Source of the DNA: Lentisphaeria bacterium
GTDB lineage: Bacteria > Verrucomicrobiota > Lentisphaeria > Victivallales > UBA1829
Direction of reading: 5' to 3'
Length of the DNA stretch: 8,561 nt
NCBI GenBank assembly: GCA_017540385.1
Contig: JAFYBD010000058.1
Span: forward strand, 1-8,561
How positions within the stretch are numbered: the first letter of the stretch is position 1; the number at the start of each line of letters is the position of its first letter. The translations under genes and the position numbers were made by a program. The notes under the pieces are model-generated. The model was not told where the DNA came from. It ran no database searches and was given only the letters and a program-made list of their open reading frames with translations. Below, one piece after another: positions 1 to 7,871 of this stretch.

Positions 1-22
1 CTTCATCAGAAAGGACCGCTTC

Positions 23-1135
23 ATGAGAATCCTGGTGAGCTGCGTCCCGTTCGATCACGGACGGTCCGGCATCTCCGTCTACATGCGCCACACCGTGTCG
101 GCGCTGGCGGCCGCGGGTCACGAATTGACTCTGGTCGTGGAGGAGGAGGCCCGGGAAGTCCCGGAATTCGCCCCTCATCGGCAGATCGTGGCCCCGCGCT
201 GGATCGGACGCCCCGTCCTGAGCATGCTCTGGCATCTGCTGTTTTTGCCGTTCCGCATCAGCCGCGCCCGCTACGATCTCTTCTTCATCGCGGCCGCGAA
301 CCGGCGCGCCGTGCTGTTCCGCCCGGTCCCGACCGTGGCGATCGTGCACGACCTGGCCGCACACCGCATGCGCAATAAATACGACAGGTTCCGCACGCTG
401 TACCAGACCGGCATCCTGCCGTTCTTCACGCGCCGGGCGGAGTTCCCGGTCGCGATCAGCGAATCCACCGCCGCCGACATGGTGAAATTCATGGACCTGC
501 CCCGCGAGAAGATCACGGTCAGCTGGAACGGTCTTTCGCTCCCGGTCGTTTCCCCCGCAGGCGGCTGGAAAGACCGCTACGGGCTCGAATCCGGCGGCTA
601 CCTGCTCTACATCTCCCGCCTGGAACACCCCGCGAAAAACCAGTACCGCCTGATCGAAGCCTACGAGAAACTTCCCCCGGAGATCACGGGTCGATACAAG
701 CTCGTGCTCTGCGGAGCCGACTGGCACGGCGCGGACGCGATCCATGCCCGCGCCGAAGCGTCCCCCCTGCGCGACCGCATCGTCCTCACCGGGTTCATCG
801 CGAACGAGGACGTGGAGGAGGCCTATCGCGGTTCCGCCGCGTATGTTTTTCCCTCGCTTTTCGAAGGGTTCGGCCTCTCTCTCATCGAAGCGATGCACTA
901 CGGCGTGCCGTGCGCGTGCTCCGAGACCTCGTCCCTGGGCGAGATCGGACGCGGTGCCGCGCTGCTCTTCGACCCCGAGGATCCCGGCGCCATCGCCGAT
1001 TCCCTGCTCCGGCTGCTCTCCGACTCCGCGCTTCGCGACGAACTGAAGGCCGCCGGGCTCCACCGCGCCGCGGAGTTCACCTGGACCAAACATGTGGAAA
1101 GGATCATCCATGCCGTCGAATCCTCCCGTTCCTGA
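23..1135 (+). CDS. GT4-family glycosyltransferase (GT-B fold)
   Basis: A 370-residue cytoplasmic glycosyltransferase that probably adds a sugar from a nucleotide-sugar donor to a lipid-linked glycan during surface polysaccharide assembly. The N-terminal Rossmann half begins MRILVSCVPF and has a glycine-bearing loop near residues 13-17 (GRSGI), as in GT4 enzymes. The C-terminal donor-binding half runs from about residue 190 (YLLYISRLEHPAKNQ) and contains FPSLFEGFGLSLIEA at 276-290. This carries the GT4 E-x7-E signature as Glu281 and Glu289. Length is normal for the family. There is no membrane anchor. An AAAGGA ribosome-binding site at 10-15 lies seven bases before the ATG and supports this start. 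Its last 26 bases overlap the next glycosyltransferase gene, so the two are probably co-translated. The acceptor and sugar cannot be read from sequence; the family assignment is strong. Confidence 0.93.
   Translation: MRILVSCVPFDHGRSGISVYMRHTVSALAAAGHELTLVVEEEAREVPEFAPHRQIVAPRWIGRPVLSMLWHLLFLPFRISRARYDLFFIAAANRRAVLFRPVPTVAIVHDLAAHRMRNKYDRFRTLYQTGILPFFTRRAEFPVAISESTAADMVKFMDLPREKITVSWNGLSLPVVSPAGGWKDRYGLESGGYLLYISRLEHPAKNQYRLIEAYEKLPPEITGRYKLVLCGADWHGADAIHARAEASPLRDRIVLTGFIANEDVEEAYRGSAAYVFPSLFEGFGLSLIEAMHYGVPCACSETSSLGEIGRGAALLFDPEDPGAIADSLLRLLSDSALRDELKAAGLHRAAEFTWTKHVERIIHAVESSRS
1098..1103 (+). promoter_or_regulatory. Ribosome-binding site that sets the GT26 gene start
   Basis: AAAGGA, preceded by GG, lies six bases before the ATG at 1110. 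It matches the AAAGGA-type sites before the first glycosyltransferase (10-15) and the dehydrogenase. It favours the ATG at 1110 over the in-frame ATG at 1092, which has no comparable site. The element lies inside the 3' end of the preceding gene, so initiation is probably coupled to upstream translation. Confidence 0.65.
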
Positions 1136-2117
1136 ACTCCGGCCCGTCGTACTCGGCATGCGCTTCGACGCGCTCACCGTGCCGCAGGCCATGGACCGTT
1201 TCTTCGAGCTCGCAACCGCCCCCCGCGGCCCCCGCGGATGCCGCGTCGCCGCCACCGTGAACGTCGATTTCGTCGTGAACACCTATTGCGCCACGAAGAG
1301 CACGCCCCGCAATCCGTCCCTCGCGAACGTCCTCCGCCGCGCCGAACTCGTGATCGCCGACGGCATGCCGCTCGTCTGGCTCAGCCGTCTCCTCGGCACC
1401 CCGCTGCCGGAACGCGTCACCGGCGCCGACATGGTCCCGCTGATCGCGGAACGCGCCGCGAAGGAACACGTGAAGCTGTATTTCCTGGGCGGGACCGAGA
1501 AATACACCCGCATGGCCGCCGATATCCTCACGGAACGTTATCCCGGTCTCGAGATCGCGGGCATCGATACCCCGTTCGTGAAGCTCGACGCGCCCGACGC
1601 CGCCGAACTCGACCGCGAAATCTGCCGCAAGATCAACGACTCCGGCGCGTCCATCCTCCTCATCGGATTCGGCAACCCCAAGCAGGAGATCTGGGTCGAA
1701 CGCAACCGCGCGAACCTGAACTGCGGCATCGCCATCGGCATCGGCGGCACGTTTAACTTCATCGCCGGAGCCGTCAAGCGCGCCCCGGACTGGATGCGGA
1801 AGAGCGGCACCGAGTGGATATTCCGCATCGTCCAGGAGCCCGGCCGCCTCTGGAAACGCTACGGGTTCGGGCTGCTCGTCTTCAACTCCATGGCCCTGTC
1901 GGCGTTCCTGCACCGTCCCCGCAAGGGCGGCGCGGGAGTCCGTCCCGGGGCCAAACCCGGCACCCTCGCCGTCACCGGACGCGGCCGTTTTTCGCCCGAA
2001 GCGCTCGGGGACATCCTCGATGCTTCCGCCGACGGTCCGGTCGTCATCGAGGGGTTGAGCGGACGCCAGCGCCGCCAGCTCCGGGCTCAGAAGATGCTGG
2101 ATGTGCTCGCTCCATGA
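1110..2117 (+). CDS. WecG/TagA/CpsF-family (GT26) glycosyltransferase with C-terminal extension
   Basis: A 335-residue enzyme of the family that transfers N-acetylmannosamine, its uronate or a similar sugar onto an undecaprenyl-diphosphate-linked sugar at the inner face of the cytoplasmic membrane. Family hallmarks occur in order: ADGMP at 83-87, whose Asp84 matches the proposed catalytic Asp of TagA; TGADMVP at 104-110; GFGNPKQE at 186-193; GGTFNFIAG at 212-220; and the Arg-rich appendage EWIFRIVQEPGRLWKRY at 235-251, needed for membrane-linked substrate use in TagA. About 65 residues follow after 270: a Pro/Gly/Arg-rich linker, then a short predicted alpha/beta segment (284-335) that the core family lacks. 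The ATG at 1110 is chosen because of its ribosome-binding site; the ATG at 1092 would add six residues. It overlaps the preceding gene by 26 bases. The exact sugar is unknown. Confidence 0.93.
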   Translation: MPSNPPVPELRPVVLGMRFDALTVPQAMDRFFELATAPRGPRGCRVAATVNVDFVVNTYCATKSTPRNPSLANVLRRAELVIADGMPLVWLSRLLGTPLPERVTGADMVPLIAERAAKEHVKLYFLGGTEKYTRMAADILTERYPGLEIAGIDTPFVKLDAPDAAELDREICRKINDSGASILLIGFGNPKQEIWVERNRANLNCGIAIGIGGTFNFIAGAVKRAPDWMRKSGTEWIFRIVQEPGRLWKRYGFGLLVFNSMALSAFLHRPRKGGAGVRPGAKPGTLAVTGRGRFSPEALGDILDASADGPVVIEGLSGRQRRQLRAQKMLDVLAP

Positions 2118-2124
2118 ATTAGCC

Positions 2125-2149
2125 CCGGCGCGCTTTTTCGGCGTGCCGG
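2125..2149 (+). terminator. Hairpin between the glycosyltransferase operon and the exosortase promoter
   Basis: A nine-base stem, CCGGCGCGC (2125-2133) with GCGTGCCGG (2141-2149), includes one G-T pair and encloses a seven-base loop, TTTTTCG. It starts seven bases after the stop codon at 2117 and ends one base before the -35 box of the next promoter. The position suits a transcript end for the upstream operon. The T-run is in the loop and none follows the stem, so it is not a canonical intrinsic terminator. It could instead protect an mRNA 3' end or act as a regulatory site. Confidence 0.45.
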
Positions 2150-2150
2150 A

Positions 2151-2179
2151 TTGACATTGCCGCTTCGCGGTGCTATTGT
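2151..2179 (+). promoter_or_regulatory. Sigma70-type promoter for the exosortase operon
   Basis: A perfect -35 TTGACA (2151-2156) lies 17 bases before a -10 TATTGT (2174-2179), which is preceded by TG plus one base (2171-2173), an extended -10. The spacer holds a small dyad, CCGC-TTC-GCGG (2160-2170). Transcription should start around 2186, giving a leader of about 45 bases with AGGA at 2219-2222, eight bases before the ATG at 2231. The assignment rests on consensus match and position. Confidence 0.75.
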
Positions 2180-2230
2180 ATAACAGGAAATCTTTCGCGG
2201 GAATTTCGCATATTTCGCAGGACACAGACC

Positions 2231-3154
2231 ATGATCGACCTCAAAAAAACAGCCGCACCCCTGATGAAAGACTGGAAATGCACCGCCATTTTCGCAGTCG
2301 CCTTCGCGTTCGCCTGCTGGCAGTCGGCGTATCAGATCCGCTCCGAACTGGGCGGGACCGCCGCTCTGCTCATCCTGCTCGCGTGCCTGATCTATCTCGT
2401 GCTGAAATCCAATACGCCGGCCGGCGCAAGTCCTTCCGGCTTCCCCTGGCGCAAAGCCGTTGCCTGGATCCCGGTCGCGATCGCCCTCGGGCTGCTCTTC
2501 CTGCCCTGGTCGAATCCCGACGCGCCCGGGTTCCGCTTCGGCGCGTGGTTCTTCCTCTCGCTCGGGGCGGTCTGTTTCTTCTGCGGCGTCCGGACGATGC
2601 TTCTGGGGCTGGTCCCTCTCTTCGGCTGTTTCCTCGCCGTGCCGTTCCGCGAACAGATCGTGCTGTACCTGAGCTATCCTTTCCGCATGGTCTCCACGGT
2701 CCTCTCGGTCGGGTTCCTGCAAATGTTCGGCATGGAGATCCACAACGACATGACCACCATCCGCATCGAGGGTCTGGACATCGCCATCACGGACGCCTGC
2801 AGCGGCATCCAGCAGTTCGAGGCGATGATCCTCGTGGCGTTCTGGATCGTGTTTGCCTGGCCCCGCAGTTTCTTCTGGCGCTGCGCCCACTATCTTTTCC
2901 TGATCCCCTCCATCATCCTCGCCAATGCCATCCGCATCATCGTCACCATCTTCCTGTACAAAGTCATCGGCGAGACCGCCCTGAACAATACCTGGCACGT
3001 CGGTCTCGGCTACGCCCAGGTCGTGATCGCGGTCGCACTCTTCTTCCTCGTCGGCTGTCTGCTGCCGGAAAAAGGCGCCGCGGGGTCCGGTTCCTCCTCC
3101 AAATCTTCCGCTCCGGCGCAGAAGAAGAAAACGGGAAAAGGCGCAAAAGCATGA
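2231..3154 (+). CDS. Exosortase (archaeosortase/exosortase family transpeptidase)
   Basis: A 307-residue polytopic inner-membrane protein. Exosortases are thought to cut PEP-CTERM-type C-terminal sorting signals and help transfer those proteins to the cell surface or polysaccharide. About eight or nine hydrophobic segments cover residues 18-36, 43-59, 76-93, 103-136, 150-167, 198-211, 218-243 and 262-277. The catalytic set is present in the right order: Cys190 in TDACSGIQQ, Arg235 in ANAIRI, and His256 in NTWHVGLGYAQ. Length fits single-domain exosortases. The C-terminus is a Lys/Ser-rich tail (281-307) without the EpsI domain that some exosortases carry; that domain is on the next gene, which starts within this stop codon (ATGA). 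The start is supported by AGGA at 2219-2222 and the promoter at 2151-2179. The subclass cannot be assigned by eye, and no substrate gene is in the window. Confidence 0.92.
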   Translation: MIDLKKTAAPLMKDWKCTAIFAVAFAFACWQSAYQIRSELGGTAALLILLACLIYLVLKSNTPAGASPSGFPWRKAVAWIPVAIALGLLFLPWSNPDAPGFRFGAWFFLSLGAVCFFCGVRTMLLGLVPLFGCFLAVPFREQIVLYLSYPFRMVSTVLSVGFLQMFGMEIHNDMTTIRIEGLDIAITDACSGIQQFEAMILVAFWIVFAWPRSFFWRCAHYLFLIPSIILANAIRIIVTIFLYKVIGETALNNTWHVGLGYAQVVIAVALFFLVGCLLPEKGAAGSGSSSKSSAPAQKKKTGKGAKA

Positions 3155-4290
3155 GAAACCCCTCTGAAAACGCCGAAAGCGCCGTCTCCGCATCGGAATC
3201 CGTCCCGCGCGCTTCCGTGCCCTGGATGCGCCTTGCAGGCGCTTTCCTGGCCGGTACCCCCTTCTTCTGCTCCCTGCCGTACACCGTCGGATCCTGGAAA
3301 GCTTCTCCCATGGACCGGTACAACTGGATCTTCCATCTCGTTTTCCTCTTCCTCGCGGCCTGCTCCGTCCCGGCCGTGAAGGATTCCGCCGTCCGTTCGA
3401 AACCCGACTGGTTCGCGCTTCCGGCCGTCGCCGCGGCCGCGGCCCTGTATGCCGCGGGTCTTTTCAAGCACATCTACCTGGTGACCATCCTCGGCGGGGT
3501 CGGGTTCTGGTGGACGGGTATCTGGTTCTTCTGCGGATGGACCGCGGCATGGGTCATGCTTCCGGCGTTCGGCGCGCTGTCCCTCGGCAGCACGAGCTCC
3601 ACGTTCCTGCTGTGCAACAGGCTGCTGATCTCCCCGACGGTCGCGCTGATCGGCAAACTGGCCGGGGCGGTCGTCTGCGTGGCCGTCTGCATGGTCTTCA
3701 TCCTCACCGAGTTCGTGATGAAACGCGAAGTCTTCTGGTTCCTGCTGGCCGCCGGGGCGATCCTGACCGGCACGGTCATTTCGCGGGGCGGTGTCTCCTC
3801 GGCCGATCCGTTCCGACCCAATTTGGCCGCGCCGCCCGAAGGCGTGGAGGTGCGCGAAATCCCCCTCGACGAGGACACGATCCGGTTCTTCGAGGGCTCC
3901 GAGGCGCATCAGTATCAGGTTTCCGACGGCGGCTTCGTCTGCAGTGCGCTCGAGGTGAAATGCGGCTCCGACATTCACAAGATTCATCCCGCCAGCCACT
4001 GCCTCCGTTCCGGCGGAGCCGAGATCCTCGCCGAATCCGTCGTCATGCACAGCCTCCCCGACGGACGCAGTCTCCCGGTGACCGAAATCCGTTCCGTCGT
4101 CCGCGGCACCCCGCTCCTGACGTTCGTCTGGTACACGGGTCCCACGGAAACGACCGGCAGTTTCTTCACGTTCCGCCGCAAATGGTCCGCTTCGGAGGAA
4201 TGGCGTTCGTTCCAGTTTGCCGTCGCCGTTCAGGCGGGCTTCGAGGAATCCGCGCGGAAAAGGCTGCTCGAACTGCTGTCGAAATTCTGA
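3151..4290 (+). CDS. Membrane protein with exosortase-like N-terminal half and EpsI-like C-terminal domain
   Basis: A 379-residue protein, probably the working partner of the exosortase. After a Ser/Glu-rich N-terminus come about six or seven hydrophobic segments (27-44, 58-75, 88-146, 164-186, 194-210), then a soluble domain (211-379) expected in the periplasm. The soluble domain contains KIHPASHCLRSGG (277-289), resembling the His/Cys signature of EpsI (DUF3485) proteins, with Cys284 as the key residue. It ends in FTFRRKWSASEEWRSF and an amphipathic helix. The membrane half resembles residues 40-165 of the preceding exosortase in segment order and local motifs (FFCG and a LP/VP-x-FG segment), but lacks the catalytic Cys, Arg and His region. 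ATG at 3151 overlaps the previous stop by four bases, so translation is coupled; AAAAGG at 3136-3141 may serve as ribosome-binding site. The open frame extends upstream only as an alternate frame of the exosortase gene. The EpsI assignment is by motif. Confidence 0.8.
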   Translation: MRNPSENAESAVSASESVPRASVPWMRLAGAFLAGTPFFCSLPYTVGSWKASPMDRYNWIFHLVFLFLAACSVPAVKDSAVRSKPDWFALPAVAAAAALYAAGLFKHIYLVTILGGVGFWWTGIWFFCGWTAAWVMLPAFGALSLGSTSSTFLLCNRLLISPTVALIGKLAGAVVCVAVCMVFILTEFVMKREVFWFLLAAGAILTGTVISRGGVSSADPFRPNLAAPPEGVEVREIPLDEDTIRFFEGSEAHQYQVSDGGFVCSALEVKCGSDIHKIHPASHCLRSGGAEILAESVVMHSLPDGRSLPVTEIRSVVRGTPLLTFVWYTGPTETTGSFFTFRRKWSASEEWRSFQFAVAVQAGFEESARKRLLELLSKF

Positions 4291-4297
4291 GCTCCGG

Positions 4298-4330
4298 GCG
4301 GTAAAAAAGCGTCCCCCCCTCGTTTTACGC
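4298..4330. terminator. Possible bidirectional terminator between convergent operons
   Basis: GCG-g-TAAAA (4298-4306) can pair with TTTTACGC (4323-4330), leaving one bulged G and a loop that includes seven consecutive C (4313-4319). It lies in the 50-base gap between two converging stop codons (4290 and 4341), where a shared terminator is expected. The stem is weak and A/T-rich at its centre, and no clean T-tract follows in either direction, so confidence is low. Confidence 0.3.
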
Positions 4331-4340
4331 GGTTGTCCGC

Positions 4341-5330
4341 TCAGTTCGCGTGCAGGTGGTCGTAATACCACTTCGCGGCGGCTTTGAGCCCGTCTTTCAC
4401 GTTGAATTCCGGTGCGTATCCCAGCAGCCGCGCCGCCTTGTCGATGCTCGCGAGGCTGTGGGGGATGTCGCCCTGCCGGAATGGCCCGTGAATCGCCTCG
4501 ATTTCGCGGATGGCGGGGTCGAACGCCCCCAGCTCGGCGCGGATGGCGTCGAAGAGCTCGTTCAGCGTGATGCTTTCCCCGCACGCGACGTTGTAGACCT
4601 GGTTCAGCGCGGCCGGACCGTCCGTCGTGGCCGCCAGTTCATTTGCCTGGATCACGTTGTCGACGTAGGTGAAGTCCCGGCTGTAGCTGCCGTCGCCGTT
4701 GATGACCGGCGGTTCGTGCGCGATGAGCTTCTTCGCGAAGACCGGGATCACGGCCGCGTAGGCTCCCGCCGGGTCCTGCCTCCGCCCGAACACGTTGAAA
4801 TACCGCAGTCCGACGGTCTCGATCCCGTACAGCGCGGCGAAGTTTTCCGCGAAGAGCTCGTTCACGTACTTCGTGATGGCGTACGGGCTCAGCGGCTTCC
4901 CGATCTCGTTCTCGACCTTCGGCAGTTTCGCCGAATCGCCGTAGGTGGAGCTGCTCGCCGCGTAGACGAACCGTTTTACGCCGGCCTCTTTCGCCGCGAA
5001 CAGCATGTTCACGAACCCGGAGACGTTCACGTCGGTCGTCAGCGTCGGGTCCTGGATGGATCGCGGCACCGAGCCCACGGCCGCCTCATGCAGCACCAGG
5101 TCGATCCCGTCGACGGCTTCGCTGCAGGTCCGTTTGTCGCGGATATCCCCCACGATCAGGCAGAAATGCGGATTGCCCTCGAACGGCGCGACGTTCTCGC
5201 GTTTCCCGGTCAGGAAATTGTCCAGCACGACGATCTCGTTGTCCTGCGCGAGGAGCCGTTCCGCCAGGTTCGAGCCGATGAATCCGGCTCCCCCGGTGAT
5301 CAGGATCCGACGATGTTCCAGTTTCCGCAT
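4341..5330 (-). CDS. wbpP: UDP-N-acetylhexosamine C4-epimerase (WbpP/TviC type)
   Basis: A 329-residue extended short-chain dehydrogenase/reductase that interconverts UDP-GlcNAc and UDP-GalNAc, or their uronic acids, using tightly bound NAD in the cytoplasm. It has the Rossmann motif GGAGFIG (13-19), the SSSTYGD segment (126-132), and catalytic Tyr150 and Lys154 in SPYAITK. GLRYFNVFGRRQDPAGAYAA (174-193) and NGDGSYSRDFTYVDN (211-225) read closely like remembered WbpP sequence. Ser292 in HSLASID aligns with Ser306 of Pseudomonas aeruginosa WbpP, a residue linked to preference for N-acetylated substrates, so this is unlikely to be an ordinary GalE. Length matches the family. It follows the dehydrogenase by 13 bases. 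GAGGAGA (5345-5339 on the minus strand) is its ribosome-binding site and overlaps the upstream stop codon. The gene symbol is by family resemblance; tviC would be equally fair. Confidence 0.93.
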   Translation of the reverse strand: MRKLEHRRILITGGAGFIGSNLAERLLAQDNEIVVLDNFLTGKRENVAPFEGNPHFCLIVGDIRDKRTCSEAVDGIDLVLHEAAVGSVPRSIQDPTLTTDVNVSGFVNMLFAAKEAGVKRFVYAASSSTYGDSAKLPKVENEIGKPLSPYAITKYVNELFAENFAALYGIETVGLRYFNVFGRRQDPAGAYAAVIPVFAKKLIAHEPPVINGDGSYSRDFTYVDNVIQANELAATTDGPAALNQVYNVACGESITLNELFDAIRAELGAFDPAIREIEAIHGPFRQGDIPHSLASIDKAARLLGYAPEFNVKDGLKAAAKWYYDHLHAN

Positions 5331-5343
5331 GCCCGGGGTCTCC

Positions 5344-6630
<1,287 letters not shown>

Positions 6631-6686
6631 TGTGTTCGTCCTTTCCCTGCTGCGTGATGGCCTTCCGGCTGTTTTTCGTTCCCATT

Positions 6687-6714
6687 ACAATAGCACGGAT
6701 TGAACGGATTTCAA
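6687..6714 (-). promoter_or_regulatory. Promoter of the dehydrogenase-epimerase operon, with a dyad over the -35
   Basis: Read on the minus strand, -35 TTGAAA (6714-6709) is followed after 16 bases by -10 TATTGT (6692-6687), preceded by TGC (6695-6693). The string GTGCTATTGTA is identical to that at the exosortase promoter. A start near 6680 gives a leader of about 50 bases. The -35 lies in an inverted repeat, TTGAA-N5-TTCAA (6700-6714), inside a wider imperfect dyad GGATTGAAC/GTTCATCC (6697-6722) that could bind a repressor or activator. No riboswitch-like fold was seen in the leader. Confidence 0.65.
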
Positions 6715-6792
6715 GTTCATCCGCGTCGCGTGTGCGGAAAATGCCCTCCGGGAAATCCGGTCGGGATGGAATCGGGGGGAGTGGGATGCCGT

Positions 6793-6809
6793 GCCGGAGT
6801 CTGTCCGGC
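6793..6809 (-). terminator. Hairpin immediately after the gspK stop codon
   Basis: On the minus strand GCCGGA and TCCGGC form a perfect six-base stem around the five-base loop CAGAC, starting at the first base after the stop codon at 6810-6812. It has no following T-run, so it may slow RNA decay or assist Rho-type termination rather than act as a classic intrinsic terminator. The rest of the gap between gspK and the dehydrogenase (6715-6792) shows no gene. Confidence 0.35.
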
Positions 6810-7871
6810 TCAGAAATACATCCATTCGTAGAACTGCACGTAGCCGTTCGTCGCGCCGCTGGTCGGGCTCGGCGTGTAGGTGAAGACCAGACGCCGGCCG
6901 GGGAGCTTCTTCTCCAGCTCTTCGCCCATCTCGTCCGTCACGGCGGGACGGATGATGACGGTGTAGATGCCCGAAGTGTCCCAACGGACGTAGTTGTTGA
7001 GCTTCGTGAGCACGGATGCGTTTTCGAGGCTTTCCGAGATCGGGATGCGGTCGACCGAATGGAAGTCCGCGATGGCCTGGCGCAGGTCCTGCAGTTCGTC
7101 TTCCTCCAGGTTGCACGCGTTGTACAGCCAATCGTCCGTCACCCCGAAGATGTCCGGGTTGCCGTCGATGGTCACGTTCGCGCTCGCAGGGGGGATCAGC
7201 CGGATGTAGGACAGGCGGCCGTCCTGGTCGACCGGGAAGATCGTGGTCAGCTCGGGGATGTACGCGAATTCGTTGCGGTCGGTGATCGCGCCGTTTCTGG
7301 GCAGCGGCAGCTGGCCCAGCTCTTCGTATTCGTCGGCTTCGAAGCTGTTGTTGTCGGTCGGGGAATTGTCCGTGTCGATGTAGTCCGTGATGCGGTAGTT
7401 CAGGTCTTCCAGCAGATCGGTGTATTCGTTATCATCGTCCACGAAGTTCCGGAACTGCTGGAGCGCCTGCTGGAAGTTCGTCCCCTGCAGGTTCACCGGC
7501 CCCGCCGCGTCCTGGATCGTGAAGACGATCGGCGTGCCGTAGTAGTCCATGTAATGCGGCACGGCGTCCGGCAGATACCGGTCGGTGTCGTACTCGCTGT
7601 AGTTGTCCACGTTCAGCTGCTGCGGCGTGCCGTAGAGCTCGCGGTCGGCGGAGATCAGGAACTGGATGCGCTGCGCCATGCCCTCCATCACGTAATAGCT
7701 GCGCTGGAGCTGCACGAACGGCAGCACGGTGAACGACGTGGTCTTCGAGATCGACATCACCAGCAATGCGATGAGCGACCCGGTCGCGATCAGGAGCAGC
7801 ACCGAGATCAGCGCGATGCCCGATTCGCCTTTGCGCCGGATGCGGCGGATTGTATTACGAGAAATCATCAT
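6810..7871 (-). CDS. gspK: Type II secretion minor pseudopilin GspK-like protein
   Basis: A 353-residue type IV pilin-like protein, proposed to cap the tip of the inner-membrane pseudopilus of a type II secretion system. It has a basic leader (RRIRRKGESG), a prepilin peptidase site Gly18|Ile19, and a hydrophobic helix from 19 to about 40. Position +5 of the mature protein is Ser, not the usual Glu; absence of Glu5 is a known GspK trait. The large periplasmic domain contains the GspK-like stretch NYRITDYIDTDNSPTDNN (158-175) followed by ELGQLPLPRNG (184-194) and FAYIPEL. The domain is strongly acidic, including FVDDDNEYTDLLED (143-156). ATG at 7871 is chosen because it overlaps the gspJ stop as ATGA and has AGGAG eight bases upstream; a second ATG follows immediately at 7868. 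An open frame continuing upstream to 8015 is only an alternate frame of gspJ. The C-terminal third is less recognisable, so the assignment is good but not certain. Confidence 0.83.
   Translation of the reverse strand: MMISRNTIRRIRRKGESGIALISVLLLIATGSLIALLVMSISKTTSFTVLPFVQLQRSYYVMEGMAQRIQFLISADRELYGTPQQLNVDNYSEYDTDRYLPDAVPHYMDYYGTPIVFTIQDAAGPVNLQGTNFQQALQQFRNFVDDDNEYTDLLEDLNYRITDYIDTDNSPTDNNSFEADEYEELGQLPLPRNGAITDRNEFAYIPELTTIFPVDQDGRLSYIRLIPPASANVTIDGNPDIFGVTDDWLYNACNLEEDELQDLRQAIADFHSVDRIPISESLENASVLTKLNNYVRWDTSGIYTVIIRPAVTDEMGEELEKKLPGRRLVFTYTPSPTSGATNGYVQFYEWMYF

Noticed and set aside
2170..3150. In-frame upstream extension of the EpsI-like gene, which would make a 706-residue protein
   Set aside because: The extension is an Arg/Pro-rich alternate frame of the exosortase gene. 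The ATGA overlap at 3151 gives a natural start.
3010..4584. Minus-strand open frame of 524 codons opposite the EpsI-like gene
   Set aside because: It is low-complexity, Arg/Gly/Glu-rich with no recognisable motif, and overlaps two well-supported genes. It is the antisense shadow expected in GC-rich coding DNA.
6730..6780. Small CCGG-GAAAT-CCGG hairpin in the gap before gspK
   Set aside because: The four-base stem uses a self-complementary tetramer that is common at this GC content, and there is no T-run or other context.
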